From Astrothelium macrocarpum (lineage: Eukaryota; Ascomycota; Dothideomycetes; Trypetheliales; Trypetheliaceae), in NCBI GenBank assembly GCA_021030915.1, contig JAGEMR010000060.1, positions 62,001-126,000 on the forward strand: a stretch of 64,000 bases of DNA, in the 5' to 3' direction. Position 1 is the stretch's first letter. Each line of letters opens with the position of its first letter. This document shows positions 29,325 through 40,544 of the stretch, one piece after another. The position numbers were made by a program, and so were the translations under genes. Below the pieces are notes generated by a model that saw nothing but the letters and a program-made list of their open reading frames with translations, was not told the DNA's origin and ran no database searches.

Positions 29325-30759
29325 CAAATTATTTGGGCACAAAAGGGAAGTGATTTCAGCACAAACTCAAAAATAGGAGATCGACCAAGTAGGGATTTGT
29401 TTTTAAATTTTCTTTAGAGACTCAAAATTCTAGTATGATGATAATTGCTGAGATAATTGTTGATTGAAATTCATGATAGCATCATGCTTCAAGAAGTCAA
29501 AGTTCATTGAGGGATGGTGGAAGTATGTCCAACCTTTTGACAGGTAACTGTGTGAAGATTTGGTCTCTCCTTACCGGCTGTTCAAGGTGAACTAAAAAAA
29601 GTCAGATGACCTCATCTACAAGATGGAAAGACTCGAATTACAAGCGTTTCTCGCAACAAACGTTGCTCGTGCACGGATAGAATCTGTCATCCAGGCGTTT
29701 AGGGAGTAACGCTTTTGGATGTATAGTGGCCCAGAAACGACGACCTAAGCTCTGAGGCCAGTGGAAAGAACATGTTGAATTGGTTAGACGGATTAAACGT
29801 AAGACGCCCGCATCAATGAGAACAAGCGTTCAGGAAACGAGTAAACGGTCTTTGCAAAAGACTTTTGTAGACGGCGCGATCACATGAACCCACTTTTGGA
29901 AAGGGGTGGGGAGGCATCAAGGCGGCGTCGGGGCTGTGCAACTACTGCCGCCGCGTACACCATTCGGGAGCGGCCGACACGGGATGAATGCAGGATCAGG
30001 CACCCCTTGCATTCGTGCTTGTCTGGGCTGATTGGCTGAGAAAAATAGATTGAAGAAGGGCTTGTAAAACGTCGGGTCGTGTTGAACTTGATTTTTGAAG
30101 AAACTCGGTCCAAGAGGACGTTTTTCGATTCATGAAAATTACCCACGCTGATGCAATTCTCATAACCATTAACGCCAGCCGTCGGGCGTAACTTGGTGTG
30201 CACACCATCGTCACACATCCGATATCTACGGCATCCTTCCCAGCCCTACCGAATAGTTCCCTTATGTCATTGGCCAAATCCCTGCGGAATCTCCACCGAA
30301 CGACCGTTTTTGATCGATCCGCCGACCTAATTTATCGCTTCGAAAAGCAATAAGACTTTGGGCATGCAGTGCGGAGAAATTTGGTGCTGAAGAATTTTGT
30401 GCTTGTTGGCTCTGACCAAAAATGAAGACTCTCCCATAACAGCGTTCGCTTCTTAGAGATGTACGACAGCTGAGTCAGATAGCTGTCGGGAGAGGAAGCC
30501 CGATCCAAATTGGGCAAGGCGTTTATCGCGGCCATCGCAGCGGACGCAGAGACGACCCACATTTGAAGGTGGTGTCATTGGCACGGTGCATCAACACAGA
30601 ACACTTTCAAATACGCTATCATATTTTCCGCAGCTCTGTTCTTGAATGCGTGTAACTTGAGTAAATATCAATCGTGTTTGAAGATGGAATTAGATACACG
30701 TGCAGGACAGCTAAGTCCAGAACTTCACGGAGACATTGAAGACAAGATTGCAAATATAG
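29325..30759. other. 1.4-kb intergenic region upstream of the HET gene
   Basis: No recognisable gene. The minus-strand frames around 29880-30277 overlap in two registers and have no family signature. The right end borders a MITE. Confidence 0.45.
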
Positions 30760-30761
30760 TA

Positions 30762-31088
30762 GAGTAAACCACGGTGAAATGAATCAGACCTAGAAGTGAA
30801 TCGGGGGGGAAGGGGTGTCAATTAATTCAAACTCAAATAATTTTGTCAAATACGGTTCGATCTTGACGTATGATATATCATTGAAAAATTGAGATTTATA
30901 ATTATTTAATAATATATTTTTCATTTCAATTGAATTATTATTGATAGAATTATTTGTATTTGAATTTTGAAAATTTTGATTTTTTTATATCAAAGTTTTG
31001 TCAAATCTGATAAAATTAATTTGATCAAGGTTTAGACAGACCCCCCAGATTCACTTCTAGGTCTGATTCATTTCACCGTGGTTTACTC
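30762..31088. mobile_element. 327-bp MITE with about 47-bp terminal inverted repeats
   Basis: The first 47 bases (30762-30808, starting GAGTAAACCACGGTG) are repeated in inverted orientation at 31042-31088 with one substitution plus a G-run length difference. Both outer flanks are TA (30760-30761 and 31089-31090), the duplication typical of Tc1/mariner-related elements. The 230-base core is extremely AT-rich and codes for nothing. Size, TIR and TA flank fit a non-autonomous miniature element. Its TIR sequence differs from the element at 12.8-14.4 kb, so the two belong to different families. Confidence 0.9.
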
Positions 31089-31090
31089 TA

Positions 31091-31801
31091 TCAACAATAT
31101 TTATGACTTGATACATTTTGCGAGTTGCATTAGAAGGGACATGAGATGAAGGGGACAATATGACTGGATTCACCACTCATGGAAACACAGCTGGTCCAGC
31201 TAAGATTCTTTTTGATGCGCATGGATACCAATCCGGAATGCAGTTTCATTGTGTGTCTTGATGCAATTATACGTGGTCAACGTCCAGAAGAGATCATAGT
31301 GGACGTATGGAAAGTCTGGAAAAGATTAACGTGATTCAGGGTTTGGCTGTTTGCGCAAATTATCCTTGTAACATTGCGAGATAGCATAACAAAATGGAGA
31401 CGTTAAATCGGCTAATCTTATGCGTTACCGGGATTGGGGTCAAACATTAAAAATCTGATCAAGGTGGGCTTATAAATGGAATGGGTTGTGCTATCTAAAG
31501 GTTCGTAGAGACAGATGGCTTGCACTGAGGGTCGGCTGGGAAGAACGTGCGAACATACAGAGTCAGCCGCTACGTAGCATTTCCACAGGCAGTAGAGGGT
31601 AAGAAGCATGGCGATACGTTTGTTCACGTCATCCGGACATGGGCAATTGAAGATGTGTTGCTGACTGAAGGATTGAAAATAATTAGCTGTGGGTCGAGTC
31701 TGACAACGCGCTGAACACTACCACCTCTTATTTCTCCGGGGGCGAGTCTGCGCGGTGCTTTTCGCTCAATATGCTCAAAGGAATGACCCATCAAAACAAA
31801 C
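31091..31801. other. Intergenic region between MITE and SINE-like unit
   Basis: No gene or structured repeat is seen. Confidence 0.45.
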
Positions 31802-32010
31802 AAAAAAAGGGCAAAACTCTAAACCAGCCCCCGAAGGACTATGGAGTGAGAAACCTCTCAGGCTACTCGGCGTGAGCCTTCATGGAGATTTTTTCCGACC
31901 GGTGTGGGGTTGCGTCTGGGAGTCGAACCCAGGAACGCTCGAGGGGAACCGATTTGGTTTCACGGTAAAGACTGATCCCTCCAGAAGTTTACCGCTAAGC
32001 CACCGCTGTG
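31802..32010 (-). repeat. tRNA-derived SINE-like Pol III unit
   Basis: Read on the minus strand, an A-box match (TGGCTTAGCGGT, 31991-32002) is followed about 60 bases later by a perfect B-box (GGGTTCGACTCCC, 31918-31930) that sits in a well-formed T-arm (CTGGG-TTCGACT-CCCAG). About 110 bases later comes a run of seven T (31802-31808), a Pol III terminator. The 5' and 3' acceptor arms do not pair, so it is not a normal tRNA. A short GGAATG occurs on both outer sides (31780-31785 and 32019-32024) and may be a target duplication. The best reading is a SINE or other tRNA-derived Pol III RNA; a decayed tRNA is the alternative. Confidence 0.6.
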
Positions 32011-32024
32011 GCTCGCTGGGAATG

Positions 32025-33121
32025 GTAGATTCTGTGCTTGAATATATACTACCAAAGATTCGGGGGTCCTCTCAGGGTTCACAGGCAAACGATATTTGAG
32101 GAATGCAGACAGGAAAGGCTATCACAGAAGATTAGGTGAGGAGTCTTCCTTCAAGTCACAACCATGCTAATGGTGATGTGGACGCGGATCGTGTGCAACC
32201 TTCTCCCGCGCTACGTGATCTGTCGAGGCAAGATGAGCACGATACTGAGATGTAGCCATACAAAATACTGAACAGAGAGACTAATAATAGCAGCATTGGA
32301 AGGATACCTACTTAATTAGACCTGTTACTACCTTGCGTTGTATGGAACTTCCACTCAACCACTTGGTGGCCTGTCCTCAGACCTGTACTATATAATAACA
32401 TACAGAATCTGCTTTCCCAACCCAGTGCTTAAATCCGGCCTAGGGGGACATGTCGTGATGGGTGGCGAATGTACCTGTTTCTACCTCGGGGCGTCAGGTC
32501 CGATCCCTGGCGGGCAATCCATTAGGCGTGTGAACCTTCAAGGACGCACCCTGGTTCAACTCATGCCGTTATTTTTTTCACTAAATTTTTTTTATTGCTT
32601 CGTTCGTTTCGCCAGGCCCGAACACCTTGGACTCCGCTTTTTCCAAGTCCAAAAGAGCCACTTCCGTATTACACGTACTCAGTTCAGATCGCTGAAGCTC
32701 AAAATCGAAGGTCGAGCTCGCGGGGGAGGCTGATATGGTTGTGGTGTTTCGCGGTGTTGTGATATTCGTGGATCACACACAGGTAAACAAATGCGTTCTC
32801 CTCACGTAGGCCCGGTCCGAGGGTAAAACGTGTAACACTCTTCTCATTCTTCTCGTATCTAAGTGCATTTCACAATGACTGCTAAAGGGGTACAATCTAC
32901 AGAGGTAAGGAAATAGAAAACGCCAGGATATCGTCTATTACAAGAAGTGCCGTTCCAACTCACGTGATCGCACTCTCCGACAAGTTCTTCCCGTCCCGTT
33001 CCGCCCCACCCCAATCATCCCCTCCCATGCTGCACGTGCATTCGCCAACCAACTAATGAATCTTTGCATATAGCATTTACGTGCGAAATTCGTTCACCAC
33101 ACTACCTCACTATTGAGTCTT
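32025..33121. other. 1.1-kb intergenic region downstream of vps1
   Basis: No protein gene is supported; the + frame at 32338-32733 has no family resemblance. A weaker tRNA-like sequence at 32463-32515 is listed separately. T-runs occur near 32571-32600. Confidence 0.45.
32463..32580 (+). repeat. Possible second tRNA-derived sequence (diverged)
   Basis: TGGCGAATGTACC resembles an A-box, and GGTCCGATCCC, 35 bases later, resembles a B-box with two changes inside a possible T-arm (CAGG-TCCGATC-CCTG). A T-run follows at 32573-32579. No acceptor stem forms. This is weak and could be chance. Confidence 0.25.
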
Positions 33122-35492
33122 TCATTGTACCTGGCCGACAATCTCGTTCGCCCGACTAAGCGACTCCACCATCTGCTGGCACTCTTTGCGGCGGCGAATC
33201 GTATAGTCGCTCTCTTTAAGCAGGTCGTCAAGCTCAGTCTGCCTGTACATCTGCTCGAGCAGTTCACGCTGCATCTCATCCTTGGTGTGCTGTACGAGTG
33301 TAAGCATGATCGCTTTGGGAACCATATCGATCATAGTGCGCCGGACGATGTTGTAGTAGGACGTGATGAGGAGTTCTGCGTTGACAGGTCAGTAGACTGG
33401 GGGAATGATTGTACTTTTAGGCGCCAGGGTTGTGTAATTAGATAACTTACTGATGACTTCAACTTCATTCGCCTCCTTCTCGCTTAATGTCCCGGAAGCT
33501 TTCAGTGTAGGCGGAGGCGCTTCCATAGCAGCCATCTTCTTTTTGTTCTTAGCGGCGAAAAAGCTGTTGAAGAAGCCTCCACCACTGCCATCGTTCATGC
33601 TGCCATCCATAGCCGGGCTTGAAGAACGTGGGGGCACTTGTGGCGGCAAAGGTTTGCCTGTCTTCGGGTCTACTTGGGTTGGCTTGCTGGAACTATGTCT
33701 GTCATTGACAATAGCCATCGCTCTGTGACCATTAAGGAAATCTGGGTGGCCCGTGTTTATGTAACATGCCTCCATGGCGACAAGATCTTTGACAAGTTTG
33801 TTGGTAGGGTCCATGACTTTCTTGAAGAAACTAATAACGACCAAATGGAATTTCTCCTTTAGTGCAGGATACCTCCGGAAGAACGGTTTGTTTAGAAGTT
33901 GACCAAGTATACGCACCAGCTCATCGTACACAAGCGAGACGCACTTCAGACTAGGTTCTTCTAGGCGTCTGATTTGCTGCTTGACGATGACTTCGAAAGC
34001 TGTTGTGCCAACGAAAAGAGACGGTGAAGAGCCAGCGGAATTGTAGAGGAGAGTTCGAATATCCATATCTTTGTTCTGGTCAAATGGATCGATGGCCTTG
34101 ACACCGTTGGAGTAGAGTTCATGAAACACAAAACTGATTCTGGCACCACCAGACAATTCTATGTTGGAGAGCTCCTGGTTACTACCTTCTAATACAGTGC
34201 GGTATTCGTTGGTGAATTCGGTAATGATGTTGAGGACAATATTCGAGCTGTTCCCTAATATAGAATCACCCAGCTGGTTCAATTCTGCCGAGTATTTTTG
34301 AAGAGAAGCTGCTATTCTTGCCTTGATATCAGGTAGGGTTTGCTTGATGTGCATCATGAGAATGAGGTTGAGCTTTCGTGCGAGGTAAGGCGTGCCACAG
34401 TACGAACTCTTGTTGCGGTATGCTTTGTGGTTCTCGAAAAACTGTTTTTCGGCCTCAAGGGCAAAGGAGATGGCCTTCCTTGCCTCAATGTCTCGCTGTC
34501 CACGATTTACGACAGGCACATATCCCAGTCGAAGAGGGATGATTCGTCCTGCAAGAATGTCCACAACATCTGTGCCCTCATCCATCAGATCAACTTTTGT
34601 AAGCACACCTATTGTTCGCTGGCCTTCGGGATCAACTTCTCGTGCAAGCTTCAACCCGTCTGAATTAGCCAAGTCGGTGTTCGCGGCAGTAACAGCGAGA
34701 ATGATGGCATTTGGTTTGCTAATCTGCTTGAGCACCATCTCTTTGATTTGTTTCTCGATATCCCTGGGCTGGTCTCCAACAGGGACTTTGGTCAGACCAG
34801 GTAAATCCACAAGAGTCAGGGTGAGGACGTTGGGAGAGTAAATGCGAAGATTGATAGGAGCGGGCGAGATTCCTGCATTGCGACCAGTCTTAGACTCGGT
34901 CTCTTTGACAATCTCGTCTCGTATCTTGTGGAAATCATAAAACTTTTGGCCAGGAATGTGTAGGAATTCACCCCACTCTTCAATGTTTGCCTCCTTATCC
35001 GATGATTTGACCTCCTCCGATACACCATTTACTTGGGCTTTGGGAGAAGGCGCTCGGTTGATAAGTTGAAGAATGAGCGGCCGTCTTGTTACAATACCTG
35101 TGCCTCGTGGCAGACTGCGACGGCTTGAGTCAGGATTTGCTCATTTTTTCGGGGATGCAGACGGAGCGAGCTTACAAGTCTCTTCCGACTATGTTCTCTA
35201 ATACTGAACTCTTCCCACTCGACTGCGATCCAACGACAGCTATCTGTGGTAAATCTATTGGGTTTTGGACCTATCGCAATGCGTGTCAGCCCTTTCTCAG
35301 GTCTCGTGGAGATGCCGTGATCTTCGCCCAAACACATACCCCTACTGTTGTAAAGACATCCTGGAGTTTGTTGACCAGTGTGATGAGGCCAGGATCATTG
35401 ACGTTGATGCTAGACAAGCTGATATCAGCAACAGCAAGGTCGCAGGGAGAACAGGCTTCATGAGCTCACGCGTTGGTAGACGGTTGCGCCAT
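33122..35492 (-). CDS. vps1: Vps1-type dynamin-like GTPase
   Basis: Large GTPase that pinches membranes at the late Golgi, endosomes and peroxisomes. The model is complement(join(33122-33375, 33451-35114, 35176-35270, 35340-35418, 35470-35492)): five exons and 704 residues, the same length as yeast Vps1. Exon 1 is only 23 bases and starts MAQPSTNALSSI. Residues 48-55 are the G1 motif GSQSSGKS, LPRGTGIVTRRPL is switch I, DLPG the G3 and TKVD the G4 motif. The middle/stalk region follows, then a Pro/Ser-rich insert (about residues 545-600). The C-terminal GTPase effector domain begins at the last splice junction (LLITSYYNIVRR) and ends EIVGQVQ. There is no pleckstrin domain, as expected of Vps1/Dnm1. 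Vps1 rather than Dnm1 is favoured by overall length and the GED sequence. Introns are 51-75 bases with good GT-AG sites. Confidence 0.93.
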
Positions 35493-35925
35493 CGCTGGGC
35501 GTTGTTTCTGATGTTGTGTCGACCAGACTGCAAGTTGATCGTTAACAGTATCGAGCACGAGCGTACCGTTACTTGGTATAGGTGGGATAAGGCGAGATTT
35601 GAGTTGGATTTATGAGGCTCTGATGCTTCGTTGTTGCTCTTGCCAGCGTTCTTTGAGGGAGGTGTGGCGCACCCTGCTGAAGTGTGGCTGCCGCTGCGGG
35701 CCGCGTGTCAATATTACATCCTTACAAACTGGTCATTAGGCATCACCGTTACTTTCACCGTGTTCATGTGCATGATCATGTTGAAGACTATTTCATCTGA
35801 CTTACGTACCCACGCTACATGAAATATGTCCAAAGCATGATGCGTCAGTCCGGGAAAACTTGCAATACACGTAATCTACAGCATCTCCTATTCTGCTTCT
35901 TAAGGTAGTGTATTTATCAAGTAAT
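35493..35925. other. Intergenic region between vma1 3' end and vps1 start
   Basis: This 433-base interval is both the vma1 3' region and the vps1 promoter. No gene is seen. Confidence 0.55.
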
Positions 35926-38022
35926 CTATTCATCAACAACCGAAGCGAACTTCTCATTCATGTTCTGTAGCAGCTCCTCATACTAGACATGACATCAGTA
36001 GGTTGTTCAATAGTCATGGGAAACGCCACGTACCTTCTTCGTCACCTTTTCTTCACCATCAGTAGGTAGCTCAAACTTCATACTACGAAGCTGAGCCTGG
36101 ATATCTCCAGTAGCCTCTCGGACCTTGTTCCAACTCTGCCCCTGTGCGATGGCCTTTTGCGCCTCATCGTGGAAGCCCATCATGCACTTCATCATCCATT
36201 CTGTCTTCCATAAGGGACAGAATTGATCATAGTCGCTGTACCCGTTCTGCTGTAGAAAGTCCTCTTTGAGCAAACTTGCGACATCGAGCGTGATCTTATC
36301 GGGGTCACCAAGCGCAGATTTGCCGACGAGTTGGACAACTTGGTCCAAATCTTCAGAAGTAGACAAAAGTTCCTTGATTCTGTCTCGCAGTCTGGGAAAC
36401 TCTGGGTTGTTCTCTGCATAGTATTTGTCGAGTGGATTGGTGTACTTGCTATAACTTTGTGAAGTGTTGATTGATGGAAAGTGTTTTCTTTGCGCCAGTT
36501 TCTTGTCCAAACCCCAAAAGACTTGTACGATACCAAGTGTACTGCTCGTGACTGGATCTGAGAAATCGCCTCCAGGAGGACTGACAGCTCCCACGATAGA
36601 GACGCTTCCTTTTCGATCCGGACTGCCAAGAGCTGTGACACGACCAGCTCGTTCATAGAAAGACGCAAGCTTTGCACCGAGATAGGCGGGGAAGCCTTGG
36701 TCAGCAGGCATTTCTCCAAGACGTCCAGAAATTTCTCTCAGTGCTTCAGCCCATCGGGATGTCGAGTCAGCCATCATAGCGACATCCTTGCCTTGATCGC
36801 GGAAGTATTCCGCAACAGTAATACCAGTATATATGGAAGCTTCACGAGCAGCCACCGGCATATTAGACGTGTTTGCAATCAGAGTCGTCCGCTTCATGAT
36901 AGGTTCCTTTCGACCTTCTACAGTAATGGTAAGCTCGGGGAAATCCATCAAGACTTCGGCCATTTCGTTTCCACGCTCCCCACAGCCTACGTAAACAATA
37001 ATATCACTGTTTGAGAACTTGGACACACTTTGGCTAATGACAGTCTTGCCACAGCCGAAAGCTCCAGGAATGCAAACAGTGCCACCTTGGACACTAGGGA
37101 AAAGAGCATCAAGCACTCTTTGGCCGACAATGAATGGAGAATCCGATGAAAGCTTATCCGTGACAGGACGAGGCACACGAACAGGCCAGTTGTGCATCAT
37201 AGAGAACTCGGTTTTCTTCCCATCAAACTCGACCTCCAGAACCTTGTCTTCCACTGTGTAGCTCCCCTTGTCAGCTATGTGCGTGATTGTACCTCTTGCT
37301 CTTGGCGGCAACAGAATCTTGTGGTCGCTGAGAAGACTGTTCTCGAACACGCTACCAAAGACATCGCCGCCAGCGATATGATCTCCAACTTTTAATTTGC
37401 CTGGCTGAAAGTCCCATTTCGTTTCACGATTCAGAGAGGGCACGTCAATGCCTCGGGGGATGTAGATGGTTTGTGACACGTCTGAAATACCTCGTAGTGG
37501 ACGCTGGATTCCATCATATATTGTTTCCATAAGACCAGGACCTAGCTCGACTGATAAGGGTTTCCCACTCCTAACAACAGGATCGCCAACAGTGACACCA
37601 GCTGTTTCTTCGTAGACTTGGATGGTAGCTCGATCTGCTTCAATTCGAATGACTTCTCCAACAAGATTATCATGACCAACTCTGACCTTTGGGAGTATGA
37701 GTATCTCGTCTTCGGTGTAGATCTCTTCAACAATCACTCACAAGTTCGTACATCGCACATCCTATCATGTTTTCAGCGACAATGACAGGACTATCACAAA
37801 TTATTAGACACGTCAACTATGGCGGTTCGTGGTTCGAATTACCCGGAAACAGAGTATACGGAGCCTGGAAGGCCATGAATTAGCATTTTGGCCATCGCAA
37901 GTACAATGACGACCAACCATATTGATCTTCGCCAGCTTCGTCTTGTTTCCTTCTGGATTCCTTCTAAAAAATTGTCAAGATAACGAAGCTCATATACTTT
38001 CCAGAAAGCCTACCGGAGCCAT
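35926..38022 (-). CDS. vma1: V-type H+-ATPase catalytic subunit A
   Basis: ATP-hydrolysing subunit of the V1 sector that acidifies vacuoles and endosomes. The model is complement(join(35926-35982, 36034-37686, 37742-37790, 37843-37864, 37918-37963, 38014-38022)): six exons and 611 residues. The first exon is just ATGGCTCCG, and the first four together encode only 42 residues. The junctions rebuild GSVYSVSGPVIVAENMIGCA and YELVRVGHDNLVGEV, strictly conserved in subunit A. The P-loop GAFGCGKT lies near 250-257, and the arginine-finger/Walker B region (MMADSTSRWAEALREISGRL) and PPGGDFSDPV follow. The last exon adds YEELLQNMNEKFASVVDE. The VYVGCGERGNEM site, where yeast Vma1 carries its intein, is uninterrupted, so there is no intein. 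It lies 433 bases upstream of vps1 on the same strand. Confidence 0.95.
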
Positions 38023-38464
38023 CTTGGGTATCAACTGGGAGTCTTTGGTCTCGAGGTTTGGTGCGGATAGGTGAAGAGGAGAAGTGGGAAGAGGGACGTT
38101 CGAAGGTGGTGTGGCCTCTTCCTCACTGTCGTCCCGGAGTTTTAGTGGAACTGGTGCTGGCGGTGATCTTGGAAGGTCGTCGATATGATGTTTGGAGATA
38201 AGATCTAGTAAAGAAGGGCGGGCTTTGAGTCGAGGTCTAAAGCCAAGCTGCATACATCTGGCTTCGTGGACTTATGGTTGCATCTTAGTCCCAAAATGTG
38301 GACAAGCTTAGGGTGTCGTGTTCCGCCTAATCCTTGCCTCACAGCTGCAGCTGCCCCACCAAGACCGCCATCGTTGTATCTCGTGTCCCGTCTTTACTTT
38401 AATTTATCATGTTCTATATCGGGACTATCAATCAAACTTCTAGTGGATGTATCACTACCAGCAT
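38023..38464. other. Intergenic region between sulfite oxidase 3' end and vma1 start
   Basis: Short 442-base interval serving as vma1 promoter and sulfite oxidase 3' region. No gene is seen. Confidence 0.55.
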
Positions 38465-39650
38465 TCATTTCGTGATAACTTTGAGATCGCTGGCTTCTCC
38501 ATAGCCATTGTACGCCACACCACGAAGATTCCATTCCGAATGAGACTCCTGAACGTTACCCTTGGCATCCGTAGCTCGACTGAGTATTCTCCTTCCCTCG
38601 CCTGGAGACATTTTCACGCGACACTTCCAGAGAATCCAAGACCATTTGCTACTGACATGCTCCTTCGACTTGTCGATGACTTCTGCATCCGTCCATGTTG
38701 TCCCATCGTCACTGGAAATTTCAACTCGGGTGATAGGTCCGTCTTGCCCACTAGGCAAGGCATATCCCTCGGCTGTTATTGTTCCATCTTCATCAACCAC
38801 CACTGTCTCACCAGACTGAGGTTTGCCAATAACCGAATTGATTGGCATTTCTTGAAGAGCTGGGACTTTGTTCCAAAAGGGTTTGGCTGACTCGGCATCT
38901 TTGGCTTCTGGAGGTAGCACTTTGTAGTCGTGTTGCTGATAGAAATTCGACGACTCCTCGAGTTGAACTGTAATGTGATCCAACCATTTGACAGCGCGAG
39001 CACCAGCAATAGCCGGGGCAACAATTCGGACTGGATAACCATGATTGACTGGGAGCGTCTCGTCATTCATCTGGGGTACATTAGCTTAAAGATGCTTTTT
39101 TTTAATGGTTTGGAAGTCCTTGGTATGATTTGCGATTATTTACCTCCAAAGCCAAAATGACATCTGCATCCTCTCGCAAAGCTCTATCGAGCTTAATGCT
39201 TCCGCCATACCAATCATCTTCTTGACATGGCTGCACAGAGCAAGCAAATGCCACATGAGCTTTTTCAGGATCTACTTGGACGACAGCCTTCGCTAGAATA
39301 TCACAAAGTCGCGGCCCTCGCCACTTGCAATTCATAACAGCCCCATCTCCCCAATCAATACCCTGAACTTCTTTAAGCTGCGTCCGCATTGTGTGTCTGC
39401 GATTACCGGCACATTGAAGAACGCAAATAACGTCATGCTGCTCAAAATCGTTTTGAAGCTGATCAATCGAAAGGTTTAATTGATTTTGCACAGCTCCGTT
39501 GACACGCACAATGTGTGTAGAAGCGTCAAGATGAGGAATACCCCCATGGTTGCGGTCATAGCCGGCTTTGGTGATGAAGCTTGATACCAAATCTTTGATC
39601 GGAGGCTCACGATTCCGTGGTTTATCGTCATCGAGCTCTAAATGAACCAT
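38465..39650 (-). CDS. Sulfite oxidase (molybdenum cofactor enzyme)
   Basis: Oxidises sulfite to sulfate at a molybdopterin-bound Mo centre. The model is complement(join(38465-39070, 39144-39650)), 370 residues; the 73-base intron runs from GTAAAT to CCCAG and joins VILALE to MNDETLPVNHGYPVR, a conserved family block. The Mo-ligating cysteine is C80 in VICVLQCAGNRR. The C-terminal half is the Mo-co dimerisation domain. There is no N-terminal cytochrome b5 domain and no mitochondrial presequence, as in plant and many fungal enzymes that use oxygen. The C-terminus (VITK) is not a standard peroxisomal signal, so location is open. A nitrate reductase is excluded by the lack of the FAD and heme domains. 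Confidence 0.9.
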
Positions 39651-40544
39651 TCTGATGTTTGAAAATGCACATTTTATATTGAGAAACGTCTCTGCTGAGA
39701 CTGTGACTGAATCTTATTTTGTAAACCTTGGATTGTAGGTGAGTACGTCATAGCTGCGCAGTGAATCACCAGCACCAGATCGACCTCAAGGCACCTCACA
39801 GAGTACTCTTGGAGCAGCACCAACAAAAATCGTTATTTTTCGTCTAGCGGCTATATAACAAGGTACATGAACCATTGCGTTTTACTGCTAAGTAAATTCA
39901 ATTAATTTTGGCGGAAATTTTTCGTTATATGTGATGGATATACAATGTTAACGCAACCTCGTTTCTTTGCTTGTACACGAGGTTGGTGACATTCCGTAAA
40001 TGGCACTCAAATATCAAGCCTGCTCACGAAAAACAACTTTTTGAACAATGTGGAAATTCGGCCTTTCAAGCACCGCGTCAAATGACAGCGTTTTGAATTT
40101 CGTACTTGGCTCAGTCTTGCCACGTCTGAATACTCTTTGACTTCATCCCAACTGTACCATAGTCCAGACCGATTTCCTCGACCGCATTGTTTGTCAGGTA
40201 ATCCGACACGGGGTACTTGCTCTCTTTTCAAATCCTCGGTTTCGATCACGCCCAAGCTCCTGAGGATCGTCAATCATAGACTCTTGACAAGGGGGTTTTT
40301 AAATTTCAACCTCATCCGACAGTTGCGACCATCCGCCCAGGAAGCTTACGCAAGCACAATCCAGAAGCCCGATTCTCGTATAGAGAATGGCTTCACGGGT
40401 CGTCTTGCTCTGCCTTGATATTGTTTGCTAATTTCAAGTCCGAGACCTCCAAGATTACAAGCACTGGGGAAATCCGGAGGCCAGTAACATACTTCTTACC
40501 GGTATCATTGATAAATAGTAATGAATCGAATAAATCACTGAAAG
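39651..40544. other. Intergenic region between SNARE 3' end and sulfite oxidase start
   Basis: It contains the sulfite oxidase promoter. Frames of 70-93 codons near 40007-40418 overlap on both strands and match no family. Confidence 0.5.

Noticed and set aside
31900..32010. Functional tRNA gene on the minus strand
   Set aside because: A- and B-boxes are present, but the 5' and 3' acceptor arms do not pair and no clear anticodon arm forms; a SINE-like unit fits better.
32338..32733. 131-codon plus-strand frame
   Set aside because: It includes the diverged tRNA-like sequence and T-runs and has no family resemblance.
36990..37010. Intein in vma1, as in some yeasts
   Set aside because: The insertion site sequence VYVGCGERGNEM is continuous.
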